A stretch of DNA of 64,000 bases from Atopostipes suicloacalis DSM 15692 (lineage in GTDB: Bacteria; Bacillota; Bacilli; Lactobacillales; Carnobacteriaceae_A). Position numbers and translations under genes: made by a program. This document shows positions 21,201 to 29,932 of the stretch, piece by piece; position 1 is the stretch's first letter, and the number at the start of each line of letters is the position of its first letter. The stretch is from the NCBI RefSeq assembly GCF_900129085.1, contig NZ_FQUF01000005.1, positions 37,425 through 101,424 on the forward strand, in the 5' to 3' direction. A model generated the notes under the pieces. It was not told the origin of the DNA. It did not search any database and saw nothing but the letters and a program-made list of their open reading frames with translations.

Positions 21201-22615
21201 TGAACTTCTCAGGTGAGTATCAATCCAAAGCACACGATCATACAAAAGAGTTATTTGGAGAAGAGTATGTCTACCGTGCAGGAACAATTGGAACTATCGC
21301 TGAACGAACAGCTTTTGGACATGTCAAAGGTTTTGAAAATGATATGCAATTAAATTATCGTCGAGCGGAAGTAGATCGTCTTGTTAAAGGGATTACGGGA
21401 GTTCGTCGAACCACAGGTCAACACCCAGGCGGTATTATTGTTATTCCGGATTATATGGATGTTTATGATTTTACTCCTATTCAATATCCGGCAAACGATC
21501 AAGAATCAGAATGGTATACCACTCATTTTGATTTCCATTCAATTGAGGACAATGTTTTAAAACTGGATATTTTAGGACATGATGATCCGACAATGATTCG
21601 AATGCTTCAAGATTTATCTGGAATTGATCCAACCGACGTTCCTTTAAATGATCCAGATGTTATGGCCTTATTTAAAGGAACAGAAGTATTAGGAGTTACA
21701 TCGGAACAAATTTATTCAAAGACAGGTACACTAGGTGTTCCAGAGTTTGGTACCCCATTTGTTCGTGAAATGCTTGAACAAACAGAGCCAGAGACTTTCT
21801 CTGAATTACTACAGATTTCTGGGTTATCACATGGGACAGATGTGTGGCTTGGAAATGCACAGGAATTGATTAGAAATTATGACATTCCTTTATCTGAAGT
21901 AATTGGTACTCGTGATGACATTATGGTTTATCTCCAATATAAAGGAGTAGATGACAGTCTAGCCTTTAACATTATGGAGCATGTTCGTAAGGGACGCGGG
22001 ATACCAGATGAATGGCAGGCTGAGATGCGCGCGAATGATGTTCCAGAATGGTACATTGAATCGTGTCTTAAGATTAAATATATGTTCCCGAAAGCTCATG
22101 CGGCAGCTTATATTATTATGGCTTTACGTATTGCTTACTTTAAAGTCCATCATCCACTCTATTATTATGCAACATTCTTTTCAGTTCGAGCAAAAGACTT
22201 TGATTTAACCGCTATGACAGGTGGTAAATCTGTTCTTAAAGCTCGGATAGAAGAAATTTATAATAAGGGATTGGAAGCAACGACAAAAGAAAATACGTTA
22301 GTTGTTACTCTTGAAGTGGCTAATGAGATGTTAGAGCGGGGCTATGAGATTAAAATGGTTGACCTAAATAAATCAGATGCCCGAAATTTTATTATTGAAG
22401 GAGATGCTTTAATTGCTCCTTTCCAAGCTGTTCCATCATTAGGTGCGAATGTGGCTAAACAAATTGTAGCTGCAAGAGAAGAAAGTGATTTTCTATCTAA
22501 AGAAGATCTTGCAAAACGAGGAAAAGTTAGTCGGACAGTTATGGAGTATTTTGAGATAAATAATGTTGTTAATCATCTGCCAGATGAAAACCAACTTTCG
22601 TTATTTGATTTTTAA
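18284..22615 (+). CDS. polC: DNA polymerase III alpha subunit, PolC type
   Basis: The leading replicative polymerase of low-GC Gram-positives, with built-in proofreading. The 1443 residues match the family length. Domains in order: N-terminal domain (1-190), a glycine/asparagine-rich linker (NGNGRGNGSISG, about 205), OB fold (about 240-330), PHP domain starting with ELHAHSNMSMMDS near residue 340, DEDDh exonuclease inserted in it (FDVETTGL near 426), a zinc-finger CKKC...CPEC (about 915-945), and the polymerase palm with PDIDLNFSG near 970. AAGGAAGG precedes the ATG. Confidence 0.98.
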   Translation: MAKDTKALFQTLLEQIKLSPNEDEKVYLEDGEIKSVKVHKNEKKWEFHFTFADILPFKLFKEFEEALSIAFSKIAKIELEIEVTNPTINQQLISDYWLYVCRQSRVDSPICNELFKTGTPILNGNKVTFYIEHEVTLPKFNEEFFPPIVEEYKKLGFPKDLRILPEVDVTAAEKVTKAVMEKNESENAMLTKKLTEKHQQNAQNGNGRGNGSISGPIKMGRSISNNSPIMQMEDILDEERSVVVEGYVFDVEIRKLRSERELMILKLTDYSSSLTVKKFSNNETDEAMFANIKPGMWLKAQGSIQEDTYTNELGMMAQSLQETFHESRKDQAPEGEKRIELHAHSNMSMMDSTVDVKDLVKTAADWGHEAVAITDHAGVYSFPDAYQASKENDIQVIYGLEADLVNDGVPIAMNISDIELNEATYVVFDVETTGLSAIYDSIIELAAVKMYKGNVIEEFQEFIDPGKELSSFTTQLTGITNEMVKGSKPEKQVLSEFQEFTKDTILVAHNAQFDVGFINKGYEKNDLAISTQSVIDTLELSRFLYPQFKSFGLSALAKRFDVVLEQHHRAIYDAETTGRLLDIFLKELTSEYEITNLKHINDYIGQGESYKRSRPTHATLLVSSNEGLKNLYHLVSIGLTEYFYRTPRIPHRVLKDYRKGILVGSGCADGDVFTAMMQTGYDEAKDLAKKYDFLEIMPKESYLHLKERELIKSEEDLEEILSNIVKLGEELDIPVVATGNVHYLNPEDSIYREIILKSLNQSNTQDTLHPKVHFRTTDEMIEAFAFLGEEKAQEVVVTNTHKIKEMIDPEIAPIKDKLYTPKLEGAEEEIRNITYNKAKELYGEPLPEIVEARIERELDSIIGNGFAVIYLISQKLVEKSNQNGYLVGSRGSVGSSLVATLTGITEVNPLSPHYRCKKCQFNEFFDDGSVGSGFDLPPKNCPECGEPLIADGHDIPFETFLGFKGDKVPDIDLNFSGEYQSKAHDHTKELFGEEYVYRAGTIGTIAERTAFGHVKGFENDMQLNYRRAEVDRLVKGITGVRRTTGQHPGGIIVIPDYMDVYDFTPIQYPANDQESEWYTTHFDFHSIEDNVLKLDILGHDDPTMIRMLQDLSGIDPTDVPLNDPDVMALFKGTEVLGVTSEQIYSKTGTLGVPEFGTPFVREMLEQTEPETFSELLQISGLSHGTDVWLGNAQELIRNYDIPLSEVIGTRDDIMVYLQYKGVDDSLAFNIMEHVRKGRGIPDEWQAEMRANDVPEWYIESCLKIKYMFPKAHAAAYIIMALRIAYFKVHHPLYYYATFFSVRAKDFDLTAMTGGKSVLKARIEEIYNKGLEATTKENTLVVTLEVANEMLERGYEIKMVDLNKSDARNFIIEGDALIAPFQAVPSLGANVAKQIVAAREESDFLSKEDLAKRGKVSRTVMEYFEINNVVNHLPDENQLSLFDF

Positions 22616-22680
22616 CACAAACACAAAAGTTTAAGCAAAATATAGGATTGAATGAACCTTGATTAATTAAGGCGGGGAGT

Positions 22681-22709
22681 TTGCATTATACTTCCATTCA
22701 TGATAATAT
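22681..22709 (+). promoter_or_regulatory. Promoter of the rimP-nusA-infB operon
   Basis: -35 TTGCAT (22681-22686), 17-base spacer, -10 TAATAT (22704-22709). Transcription would start near 22716, just before the terminator hairpin at 22739-22770 and 114 bases before rimP. Confidence 0.65.
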
Positions 22710-22738
22710 AGCGCAGTAGTAGAGAATGAACGTGCTGG

Positions 22739-22770
22739 AGAGTGAGCCATTTTTTTGGCTCACTCTTTTT
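22739..22770 (+). terminator. Intrinsic terminator in the rimP leader (candidate attenuator)
   Basis: Perfect 11-base-pair stem AGAGTGAGCCA with its complement, six-T loop and T-run. It lies downstream of the operon promoter and upstream of rimP, so it can act as an attenuator; it is also the only clear hairpin able to end polC transcription. Confidence 0.9.
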
Positions 22771-22829
22771 GCCGAAATACAAAGAACAAATTATCGAGAA
22801 TTAAAATGGAAAACTAAAGAGGTGACAGA

Positions 22830-23300
22830 ATGAACACAGTTGAAATTGTTGAGGATATTGTTAGACCGATTGCAGACGAAAAGGGTTTTCGGGTCGTTGA
22901 TATAGAATATGTTAAAGAAGGAAAGAATTGGTTTCTGCGTATCTATATTGATAAGCCCGGTGGCGTTGATTTAAATGACTGTGCAATGTTTAATGAATTA
23001 GTAAGTGAACAAATGGACGCACTAGAGCCGGATCCTATTCCTTATGCTTATTATTTAGAAGTTTCATCACCTGGTGCTGAAAGGCCATTAAAAACAGAAG
23101 ATGATTTTGAAGAGGCAGTTGGTCGCTATATTCATGTCACTCTTTTTGAACCAGTTGAAAAGAATAATGTATATGATGGTACGCTAAAAGATTTAACTAA
23201 AGAAAAAATGGTACTAACAGTAAAAGAAAAAAATAAAACAAAAGAGATCGAATTAAAACGAACCAATATATCTAAAGCTCGTTTAGCGATTGAATTTTAA
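22830..23300 (+). CDS. rimP: Ribosome maturation factor RimP
   Basis: Needed for 30S subunit maturation. The 156-residue protein has the two-domain RimP fold, with GFRVVDIEYVKEGKNWFLRIYIDKPGGV in the N-domain, YYLEVSSPGAERPL at the junction, and a C-terminal SH3-like part (YIHVTLFEP...KTKEIELKRTNISKARL). ATG with AGAGGTGA. It opens the six-gene nusA-infB operon; the nusA gene begins 17 bases downstream. Confidence 0.96.
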   Translation: MNTVEIVEDIVRPIADEKGFRVVDIEYVKEGKNWFLRIYIDKPGGVDLNDCAMFNELVSEQMDALEPDPIPYAYYLEVSSPGAERPLKTEDDFEEAVGRYIHVTLFEPVEKNNVYDGTLKDLTKEKMVLTVKEKNKTKEIELKRTNISKARLAIEF

Positions 23301-23317
23301 AATAGGAGCGAATAAAA

Positions 23318-24763
23318 ATGAGTGATGCATTAGTAGCGGCATTTGAGTTACTGCAATCAGAGAAAGGTATTTCAGCAGAAGTTATTCAAGAAGCGTTAGA
23401 ATCTGCGTTAGTTTCAGCTTATAAAAAAGAATATGGAACCTCACAAAATGTAGAAGTAAAGTTTGACGTAAAAACTGGAAATATCGCCGTTTATCAAATG
23501 AAAGATGTAGTTGAAGTAGTAGAAAATGAAAATTTAGAGATTTCTTTAGAAGATGCCAAAGAAAAGAATTTCGCTTATGAGATAGGAGATAAAATCCGTT
23601 TTGAAGTGACTCCTAAAAACTTTGGGCGTTTAGCTGCCTCAACGGCTAAACAAGTAATTACCCAACGTTTGCGTGAAGCGGAACGATCTGTTATTTATCA
23701 AGAATACATTCAGTATGAAGATGATTTAATGACAGGGATTGTTGAACGCCAAGATAACAATTATGTCTTTATTAACTTAGGAAAAGTTGAAGCTGTTATG
23801 TCGGAACGAAACCAAATCGAAGGCGAAGTATATAAAGCACATGACCGCATAAAAGTTTATGTAAATAATGTACAAGACTCAACAAAAGGACCACAAGTCT
23901 TTGTAAGCCGCACACATCCAAACTTGGTAAAACGATTATTTGAACAAGAAGTTCCCGAAATTTATGATGGAATCGTGGAAATTATGTCTATTTCTCGTGA
24001 AGCGGGGGATCGTTCAAAACTTGCGGTCTTTTCTCATGATGAAAATGTAGATGCAGTCGGAACTTGTGTTGGACCTAAAGGTGTTCGAGTACAATCTATT
24101 GTAAATGAATTAAATGGGGAAAACATGGATATTGTTGAGTGGGACGAAGATCCAGTCGTCTTTATTAAGAACGCATTGAATCCTGCTGAGGTAATCGATG
24201 TTTATATTAATGAAGAAGAGCATGAATGTGTAGCTGTAGTGCCAGACACACAGTTATCATTAGCGATTGGCCGTCGAGGTCAGAATGTTCGACTAGCTGC
24301 TCGCTTAACCGGTTATAAAATTGATATTAAATCTGAAAGTGATTTTGATCCGGAAGAATACGCTGAACTTGAAGCAACAAAAGATATCACAGAAGATTCA
24401 GAAGAAGAGGAAATTTCCTCTGATCGTTCGATTGAACCTATTTTAGATGAATCAGAAGACTTTTTTGATACATTAGAAGATATGGCAGAAGAATCAGAAC
24501 CTGAAGAAGTGGAAGATACAGAAGATTTCTTTGATATTTTTGATGATCAGCAGGATGAAGATTCTCCAGTAGATTCATTAGCTATTGATACTGATGAAGA
24601 TACACCAAGAGAACATGATGAGGTAATGGAAGAACTTGAAGATGAGCATCTTGAAGAACCTATCGATTCAGACGAAGAAATAGATGAAGCAGATGATGAA
24701 GTTTCTCGAGAAGTTTCTGAAGATTTAGAAGAAATTGACGAAGAGTTAGATGAACAAGAATAA
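23318..24763 (+). CDS. nusA: Transcription termination/antitermination factor NusA with long acidic tail
   Basis: Binds RNA polymerase and nascent RNA and controls pausing and termination. The 481-residue protein has the N-terminal polymerase-binding domain (1-125), S1 (about 130-200), and two KH domains ending near residue 345 (VGPKGVRVQSIVNELNGE, IGRRGQNVRLAARLTGY). Bacillus NusA ends about there. Here some 130 extra residues follow, almost all Asp, Glu and Ser, with EDFFD occurring twice (ESEDFFDTLED, DTEDFFDIFDD). Cotranscribed with rimP and probably autoregulating through the leader terminator, as reported for Bacillus subtilis. Confidence 0.96.
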   Translation: MSDALVAAFELLQSEKGISAEVIQEALESALVSAYKKEYGTSQNVEVKFDVKTGNIAVYQMKDVVEVVENENLEISLEDAKEKNFAYEIGDKIRFEVTPKNFGRLAASTAKQVITQRLREAERSVIYQEYIQYEDDLMTGIVERQDNNYVFINLGKVEAVMSERNQIEGEVYKAHDRIKVYVNNVQDSTKGPQVFVSRTHPNLVKRLFEQEVPEIYDGIVEIMSISREAGDRSKLAVFSHDENVDAVGTCVGPKGVRVQSIVNELNGENMDIVEWDEDPVVFIKNALNPAEVIDVYINEEEHECVAVVPDTQLSLAIGRRGQNVRLAARLTGYKIDIKSESDFDPEEYAELEATKDITEDSEEEEISSDRSIEPILDESEDFFDTLEDMAEESEPEEVEDTEDFFDIFDDQQDEDSPVDSLAIDTDEDTPREHDEVMEELEDEHLEEPIDSDEEIDEADDEVSREVSEDLEEIDEELDEQE

Positions 24764-24797
24764 GTTTTTTGGGAAAAGATATAAGAGGTGGGTGGAC

Positions 24798-25100
24798 ATG
24801 GCGAAAAATAAAGTCCCATTACGAAAATGTGTAGTTACAGGAGACATGAAACCAAAAAAAGAAATGGTTCGAATTGTAAAAACGAAAGAAAACGAGATAT
24901 TTATTGATGATACGGGAAAGAAAAATGGTCGTGGCGCTTATGTTTCAATGGACGAAACAGTCATTCAACAAGCAAAAGAAAAAGATATCTTAAGTGGCGT
25001 TTTGAGAACACAGATTACAGATGACTTTTATGAAGAACTATTGTCACATGTGCAGTATCGGATAGCTCGTATAGAAATTATGAAGCAAAATGAACAATAA
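24798..25100 (+). CDS. ylxR: YlxR family RNA-binding protein (RnpM)
   Basis: A 100-residue DUF448 protein with the conserved RKCVVTG and NGRGAYVS motifs; homologues bind RNA, and the Bacillus protein has been described as an RNase P modulator. I start it at the ATG at 24798, with AGAGGTGG upstream. An in-frame ATG 48 bases earlier overlaps the nusA 3' end, lacks a ribosome site and would add basic residues not seen in the family. The stop overlaps the start of the next gene. Confidence 0.93.
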   Translation: MAKNKVPLRKCVVTGDMKPKKEMVRIVKTKENEIFIDDTGKKNGRGAYVSMDETVIQQAKEKDILSGVLRTQITDDFYEELLSHVQYRIARIEIMKQNEQ

Positions 25101-25389
25101 ACAAAAAGCATTAAATCTGCTTGGTCTTGCTTTACGTGCAAGACAACTAGAAAGCGGCAGTCCTACAGTATTAGATGCTGTTAGGAAAAAAAGAGCCCGT
25201 TTAGTAATTATTGCAGAAGATGCTAGTCCAAACACAAAAAAGCAATTTTTAGATAAATGTGATTTTTATAAAATACCTTCTTATGTTTTATTTTCCAAAG
25301 ATGAAATTACACAGGCTATTGGGAAAGAAAGGACGGTATGTGCATTCACAGATAACGGATTTGCACAATCCTTTAAAAAATTGCTATAA
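25090..25389 (+). CDS. ylxQ: L7Ae/YlxQ family ribosomal-type protein
   Basis: A 99-residue L7Ae/L30e-fold protein ([29 protein letters not shown]). Family members bind kink-turn RNA; the cellular role of YlxQ is uncertain. The ATG overlaps the last codons of ylxR by 11 bases, which suggests translational coupling. Its position between ylxR and infB is conserved in Firmicutes. Confidence 0.92.
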   Translation: MNNKQKALNLLGLALRARQLESGSPTVLDAVRKKRARLVIIAEDASPNTKKQFLDKCDFYKIPSYVLFSKDEITQAIGKERTVCAFTDNGFAQSFKKLL

Positions 25390-25409
25390 AAGAACAGAAG
25401 GGTGATTGT

Positions 25410-27755
25410 ATGAGCAAAAAACGTGTCTATGAATTTGCTAAAGAATTAAATGTTGAGAGTAAAGAGGTTTTAAAACAAGCCAAAGATTTAGGAATTGAAT
25501 ATGCAAGCCACATGTCTTCGATGACAGATGAAGATATGAAACGAGTAAAACAGAACTTGCAACAACCAACTCAAGCAAAACCTAAACAAAATGCAGCTCC
25601 TAAAAAAGAGGAAGCTAAAAATAAGCCTCAACAAAGTCAAAAGAAACAAAGTAATCAAAATAATCAAAACCAAAATCAACAACAAAATAACAAAAATCAA
25701 AAACAAACCTCATCTAAACCGAAAAAGAATAATTCGTCAAACAATAAACAACAAACAAATAAACAACAAAACAATAAGAAACAAAACAACAAAAAACAAA
25801 GTAAAGTTGAGAACAAACCTAAAGTGGCTAAACGTACAACGAATGAGCAAGAACGAGCAGAAATGCGTAAACAAAGTACAAGTGGAAGACGTAACAAAGG
25901 TAGACGATTCCGCGGTACTCGTGGAGGTCCAGCAGGAAGTAAGAGACGTCAAGGCCGAAGCAGAAATCAAGAACAACAACAAAGAGTAAGCCAAAAACCT
26001 TTACCGGAATCAGTAGAATATACAGAAGGTATGACAATTGCTGAAATTGCGCATAAACTACATCGCGAACCAGCTGAATTAGTGAAAAAACTATTTATGG
26101 ATGGTGTTGTGGCTACGCAAAATGATTCATTAAGTAAAGACGTTATTGAAGTTTTATTATTAAACTACGATGTTGAACCAATTGAAAAAATTGAAGTAGA
26201 CGTTGCGGATTTAGATACGTACTTCGAACAAGACGTAGATGAAGAAAGCCTAGTGAAACGTGCACCTACAGTGACAATTATGGGACACGTTGATCATGGT
26301 AAAACTACTTTATTGGATACTTTACGTGATGCAAGTGTTACACAAAGTGAAGCAGGTGGAATTACTCAACATATTGGAGCGTATCAATTAGATGTTGAAG
26401 GCGAACCAATTACATTTTTAGATACTCCTGGACATGCTGCATTTACAACAATGCGTGCTCGTGGAGCAGACGTTACAGATATTGCTATTATTGTTGTAGC
26501 TGCAGATGATGGGGTAATGCCGCAAACGGTTGAAGCAATTAACCATGCGAAAGCAGCGGATGTTCCAATTATAGTTGCAGTAAATAAAGTAGATAAACCA
26601 GAAGCAAATCCTGATCGAGTAAAACAAGAGTTATTAGAATATGAACTTGTTCCTGAAGATTGGGGTGGAGATACAATCTTTGTGGAAATCTCCGCATTAT
26701 TTAACCAAAACATTGAAGAGCTCCTAGAAATGATTCTTTTAGTAGCAGAAGTTTCAGATTTAAAAGCTGACCCAACAGGTTTAGCAGTAGGTAGTGTGTT
26801 AGAAGCACGTTTAGACCGCTCTAAAGGACCAATTGCTACCTTACTTGTTCAAAATGGTACTTTAAGAAAAGGAGATTCTATTGTTGTAGGAACGACTTAT
26901 GGACGTATTCGTACTATGGTGAATGACAAAGCTCAACAAATTCAAGAAGCAGGTCCTTCTACACCAGTAGAAATCACTGGTTTAAATGAGACACCAAAAG
27001 CTGGAGATCAATTTGTTGTCTTTAAAGATGAAAAAACAGCTCGCCAAATTGCTGAAACTCGATCAAATGAAGCCGTTGAAGAGCAACGTCAATCTGTCAA
27101 CAAAGTAACTTTAGAAAATCTCTTTGATAGTCTTGAAGAAGGCGAATTAAAAGAAGTGAATATCATTGTAAAAGGTGATGTACAAGGATCTGTTGAAGCT
27201 CTTGTTGGAAGCTTAGAAAAGATTGAAGTAGATGGTGTTCGAATTAATGTAGTCCATACAGGTGTGGGTGCTATTAACGAGACAGACGTTACTTTAGCTT
27301 CAGCAAGTCACGGAATCATTATTGGATTTAACGTACGTCCTACACCACAAGCATCAGAAAATGCTAAATCAGAACATGTAGATGTGAGAACTTATCGAGT
27401 AATCTATGATGCAATTGATGAACTTGAGGCAGCAATGAAAGGTATGCTTGATCCAGAATATGAAGAACAAGTGACCGGACAAGCAACGGTTCGCGAAACG
27501 TACAGTGTTTCAAGAGTGGGTACAATTGCTGGTGCTTTAGTAAATAATGGTGTCATCAAACGTACAAGCTCTATTCGTCTAATTCGTAATGGAATTGTCG
27601 TCCATGAAGGTGAATTAGGAAGCTTGCGACGTTTTGATGATGATGTTCGTGAAGTGCAAAATGGCTATGAATGCGGATTTACTATTGAAAATTATAACGA
27701 TATTAAAATTGATGATGTAATAGAAGCCTATGAAATGGTAGAAATCGAAAGATAA
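25410..27755 (+). CDS. infB: Translation initiation factor IF-2
   Basis: GTPase that brings initiator tRNA to the 30S subunit. The 781-residue protein has an N-terminal IF2_N helix domain (1-55), a low-complexity linker dominated by Gln, Asn and Lys (about 56-150), a second IF2_N domain ([24 protein letters not shown]), then the G domain with GHVDHGKTT near residue 293, DTPGHAAF and NKVDK, and two beta-barrel domains plus the C-terminal tRNA-binding domain. Start ATG with AGAAGGGTG. The B. subtilis gene ylxP, which follows infB there, is absent. Confidence 0.98.
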   Translation: MSKKRVYEFAKELNVESKEVLKQAKDLGIEYASHMSSMTDEDMKRVKQNLQQPTQAKPKQNAAPKKEEAKNKPQQSQKKQSNQNNQNQNQQQNNKNQKQTSSKPKKNNSSNNKQQTNKQQNNKKQNNKKQSKVENKPKVAKRTTNEQERAEMRKQSTSGRRNKGRRFRGTRGGPAGSKRRQGRSRNQEQQQRVSQKPLPESVEYTEGMTIAEIAHKLHREPAELVKKLFMDGVVATQNDSLSKDVIEVLLLNYDVEPIEKIEVDVADLDTYFEQDVDEESLVKRAPTVTIMGHVDHGKTTLLDTLRDASVTQSEAGGITQHIGAYQLDVEGEPITFLDTPGHAAFTTMRARGADVTDIAIIVVAADDGVMPQTVEAINHAKAADVPIIVAVNKVDKPEANPDRVKQELLEYELVPEDWGGDTIFVEISALFNQNIEELLEMILLVAEVSDLKADPTGLAVGSVLEARLDRSKGPIATLLVQNGTLRKGDSIVVGTTYGRIRTMVNDKAQQIQEAGPSTPVEITGLNETPKAGDQFVVFKDEKTARQIAETRSNEAVEEQRQSVNKVTLENLFDSLEEGELKEVNIIVKGDVQGSVEALVGSLEKIEVDGVRINVVHTGVGAINETDVTLASASHGIIIGFNVRPTPQASENAKSEHVDVRTYRVIYDAIDELEAAMKGMLDPEYEEQVTGQATVRETYSVSRVGTIAGALVNNGVIKRTSSIRLIRNGIVVHEGELGSLRRFDDDVREVQNGYECGFTIENYNDIKIDDVIEAYEMVEIER

Positions 27756-27783
27756 ATAAACAAGAATAATGTAGGTGAAAAAC

Positions 27784-28137
27784 ATGGCAAATTATAGAGT
27801 AGGCAGAGTTTCGCAAGAAATATTAAGAGAAGTCAATGACATTCTCTTGAATACAGTTCGCGATCCTCGAGTGGATGGAATAACCATTACAGATGTGGAT
27901 TTAACTGGGGATTTACAAGAAGCTACTATTTTTTATAGTACACTTGAGACAGATGATAAAACAAAAAAAGAAACACAAACAGGTTTAGATAAAGCAACTG
28001 GGCTTATTCGTAAAGAATTAGGTGCCCGTTTAACAACTTATCATACGCCAGAACTTGAGTTTAAAAGAGATGAATCTGTAGAATACGGAAATCGAATTGA
28101 TGAATTATTAAATGAACTTAAAAACGAAGAGAATTAA
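27784..28137 (+). CDS. rbfA: Ribosome-binding factor A
   Basis: Cold-shock-related factor for 16S rRNA 5' end maturation. The 117-residue KH-like protein has RVGRVSQEILREVNDILLNTVRDPRV and TYHTPELEFKRDESVEYGNRI-type segments. I chose the ATG at 27784, with AGGTG upstream; a GTG nine bases earlier lies inside the ribosome site. Last gene of the rimP operon, followed by a terminator. Confidence 0.96.
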   Translation: MANYRVGRVSQEILREVNDILLNTVRDPRVDGITITDVDLTGDLQEATIFYSTLETDDKTKKETQTGLDKATGLIRKELGARLTTYHTPELEFKRDESVEYGNRIDELLNELKNEEN

Positions 28138-28153
28138 ATTGATTAATTGATAG

Positions 28154-28192
28154 TAATCCTGATGGGAATTCACTTTCTCATCAGGATTTTTT
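28154..28192 (+). terminator. rimP-rbfA operon terminator
   Basis: Stem AATCCTGATG / CATCAGGATT followed by six T residues. Confidence 0.92.
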
Positions 28193-28236
28193 AAGTTTCG
28201 GTTCAAAAAACTGAAAGAATAGAGGATACAAAAGAA

Positions 28237-29862
28237 ATGATGAATGTTACAGATGTAAGTTTACGCTTCTCAGATCGAGTATTATTTGAAGAAGTGAATC
28301 TAAATTTTACCCCTGAAAATTGTTATGGGGTTATTGGTGCAAATGGGGCTGGAAAATCGACATTTTTAAAAATTTTAACAGGAGAAATTGAACCATCCAC
28401 AGGTACAGTTTCTCTAGCACCTGAGGCACGGATTGCGACTCTAAAACAGGATCATTATGAATATGAAGAATATTCAGTAATGGATACTGTTATTATGGGA
28501 CATAAACGTCTTTATGATATTATGAAAGAAAAAGATACCTTATATATGAAACCAGAATTTTCTGATAAAGATGGTATTCTTGTAGCAGAACTTGAAGGGG
28601 AATTTGCTGCCTTAAATGGATGGGAAGCTGAACCTGAAGCAATTGATTTACTAGCAGGATTAGATATTCCAAGTGAGTTACATGGGCAAAAAATGAGCGA
28701 ACTAAATAGTAGTGATCGTGTAAAGGTATTATTAGCACAAGCCCTATTTGGTGATCCTGATATTCTACTATTAGATGAGCCTACAAATGGTTTAGATACA
28801 AAGTCTATTGCATGGTTGACTGATTTTTTAATTAATTTTCAAAATACAGTCGTCGTTATTTCCCATGACCGACATTTTTTAAACAATGTTTGTACTCATA
28901 TGGTAGATGTTGATTTTAAAAAAATTAAGCAATACGTTGGAAATTATGATTTCTGGTTAGAGTCTAGTCAGTTGGCTGAAAAATTGCAAGCAGACCAAAA
29001 TAGTAAAAAAGAGGAAAAAATTAAAGAGTTACAAGGATTTATTGCTCGTTTTAGTGCCAATGCTTCAAAATCTAAACAGGCAACTTCTCGTAAAAAACAA
29101 TTGGAGAATATTACTTTAGAAGATATTCAACCTTCTTCACGCCGCTATCCAATGGTCCATTTTAAACCAGAACGTGAGATTGGAAATGAATTATTATATG
29201 TTGAGAATATTTCAAAAACAATTGATGGCAAAAAAGTATTAGATAATATTAGTTTTCGATTGAATAAAGGGGATAAAGTCGCTTTTACGAGTATGAATGA
29301 TCTTTCCATTACAACACTTTTTAAGATTATTATGGGAGAAATGGAACCAGATAATGGAACCATTAAATGGGGAGTTACAACCTCTCAAGCTTATTTACCA
29401 AAGGATCATTCCGATGAATTTTCTAATGGTGATTTAACGATTATAGACTGGTTACGTCAGTATGCATCTAAAGAGGAAGATGACAATACATTCTTGCGAG
29501 GATTTTTAGGGCGTATGCTATTTTCTGGAGAAGAAGTTATGAAAGAAATTTCTGTCCTTTCGGGTGGAGAAAAAGTTCGTTGTATGCTGTCTAAATTAAT
29601 GTTAAGTAAAGCAAATGTGTTAGTTATGGATGACCCGACGAATCATTTAGATTTAGAATCAATTACTTCTTTAAATGATGGTTTGATTGCTTTCAACGGA
29701 GCTTTATTATTTAGCTCCCATGACCACCAATTTATTCAAACCATTGCTAATCACATTATCGAAGTGTCCCCTCACGGTGTGGTCGATCGTCCGGAAACGA
29801 CGTATGATGATTTTTTAAAGAATAAGGATATTCAAAAACAAGTCGAATCTCTTTATGTATAA
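28237..29862 (+). CDS. ABC-F family ATPase (YkpA/YbiT-like) with degenerate sites
   Basis: Soluble twin-NBD protein of 541 residues without membrane segments, similar to YkpA/YbiT ABC-F proteins, which act on ribosomes. NBD1 has a normal Walker A (GANGAGKST) and Walker B (LLLDEPTNGLD), but its signature reads LNSSDRVKV. The inter-domain linker (about 245-300) is basic. NBD2 has a canonical LSGGEKVR signature, but the Walker A position reads FTSMNDLSITT, without the Gly and Lys residues, and Walker B is VMDDPTNHLD, with Asp for the usual Glu. Two adjacent ATGs are possible starts. Confidence 0.9.
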   Translation: MMNVTDVSLRFSDRVLFEEVNLNFTPENCYGVIGANGAGKSTFLKILTGEIEPSTGTVSLAPEARIATLKQDHYEYEEYSVMDTVIMGHKRLYDIMKEKDTLYMKPEFSDKDGILVAELEGEFAALNGWEAEPEAIDLLAGLDIPSELHGQKMSELNSSDRVKVLLAQALFGDPDILLLDEPTNGLDTKSIAWLTDFLINFQNTVVVISHDRHFLNNVCTHMVDVDFKKIKQYVGNYDFWLESSQLAEKLQADQNSKKEEKIKELQGFIARFSANASKSKQATSRKKQLENITLEDIQPSSRRYPMVHFKPEREIGNELLYVENISKTIDGKKVLDNISFRLNKGDKVAFTSMNDLSITTLFKIIMGEMEPDNGTIKWGVTTSQAYLPKDHSDEFSNGDLTIIDWLRQYASKEEDDNTFLRGFLGRMLFSGEEVMKEISVLSGGEKVRCMLSKLMLSKANVLVMDDPTNHLDLESITSLNDGLIAFNGALLFSSHDHQFIQTIANHIIEVSPHGVVDRPETTYDDFLKNKDIQKQVESLYV

Positions 29863-29868
29863 AACAAC

Positions 29869-29902
29869 TAAAAGAGTCCGGGAAAATGCCCGAACTCTTT
29901 TT
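29869..29902. terminator. Bidirectional terminator between ABC-F gene and baeRF-like gene
   Basis: Stem AAAAGAGTCCGGG / CCCGAACTCTTTTT with a short loop and T-run, between converging genes. Confidence 0.9.
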
Positions 29903-29932
29903 GGTTGTTAAAATGTTCTATTGATTTATGAT

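Noticed and set aside
22656..22671. CCTTGATTAATTAAGG hairpin after polC
   Set aside because: Short AT-rich stem without a T-run; unlikely to terminate transcription.
24547..24819. Serine-rich antisense frame opposite the nusA tail
   Set aside because: It is the mirror of GAA/GAT/TCA codons of the acidic tail; no ribosome site or promoter.
25488..26037. Several open frames on both strands through the infB linker
   Set aside because: They arise from the repetitive CAA/AAT/AAA-rich linker of IF-2; their products are low-complexity Leu/Phe- or Lys/Asn-rich strings with no ribosome sites.
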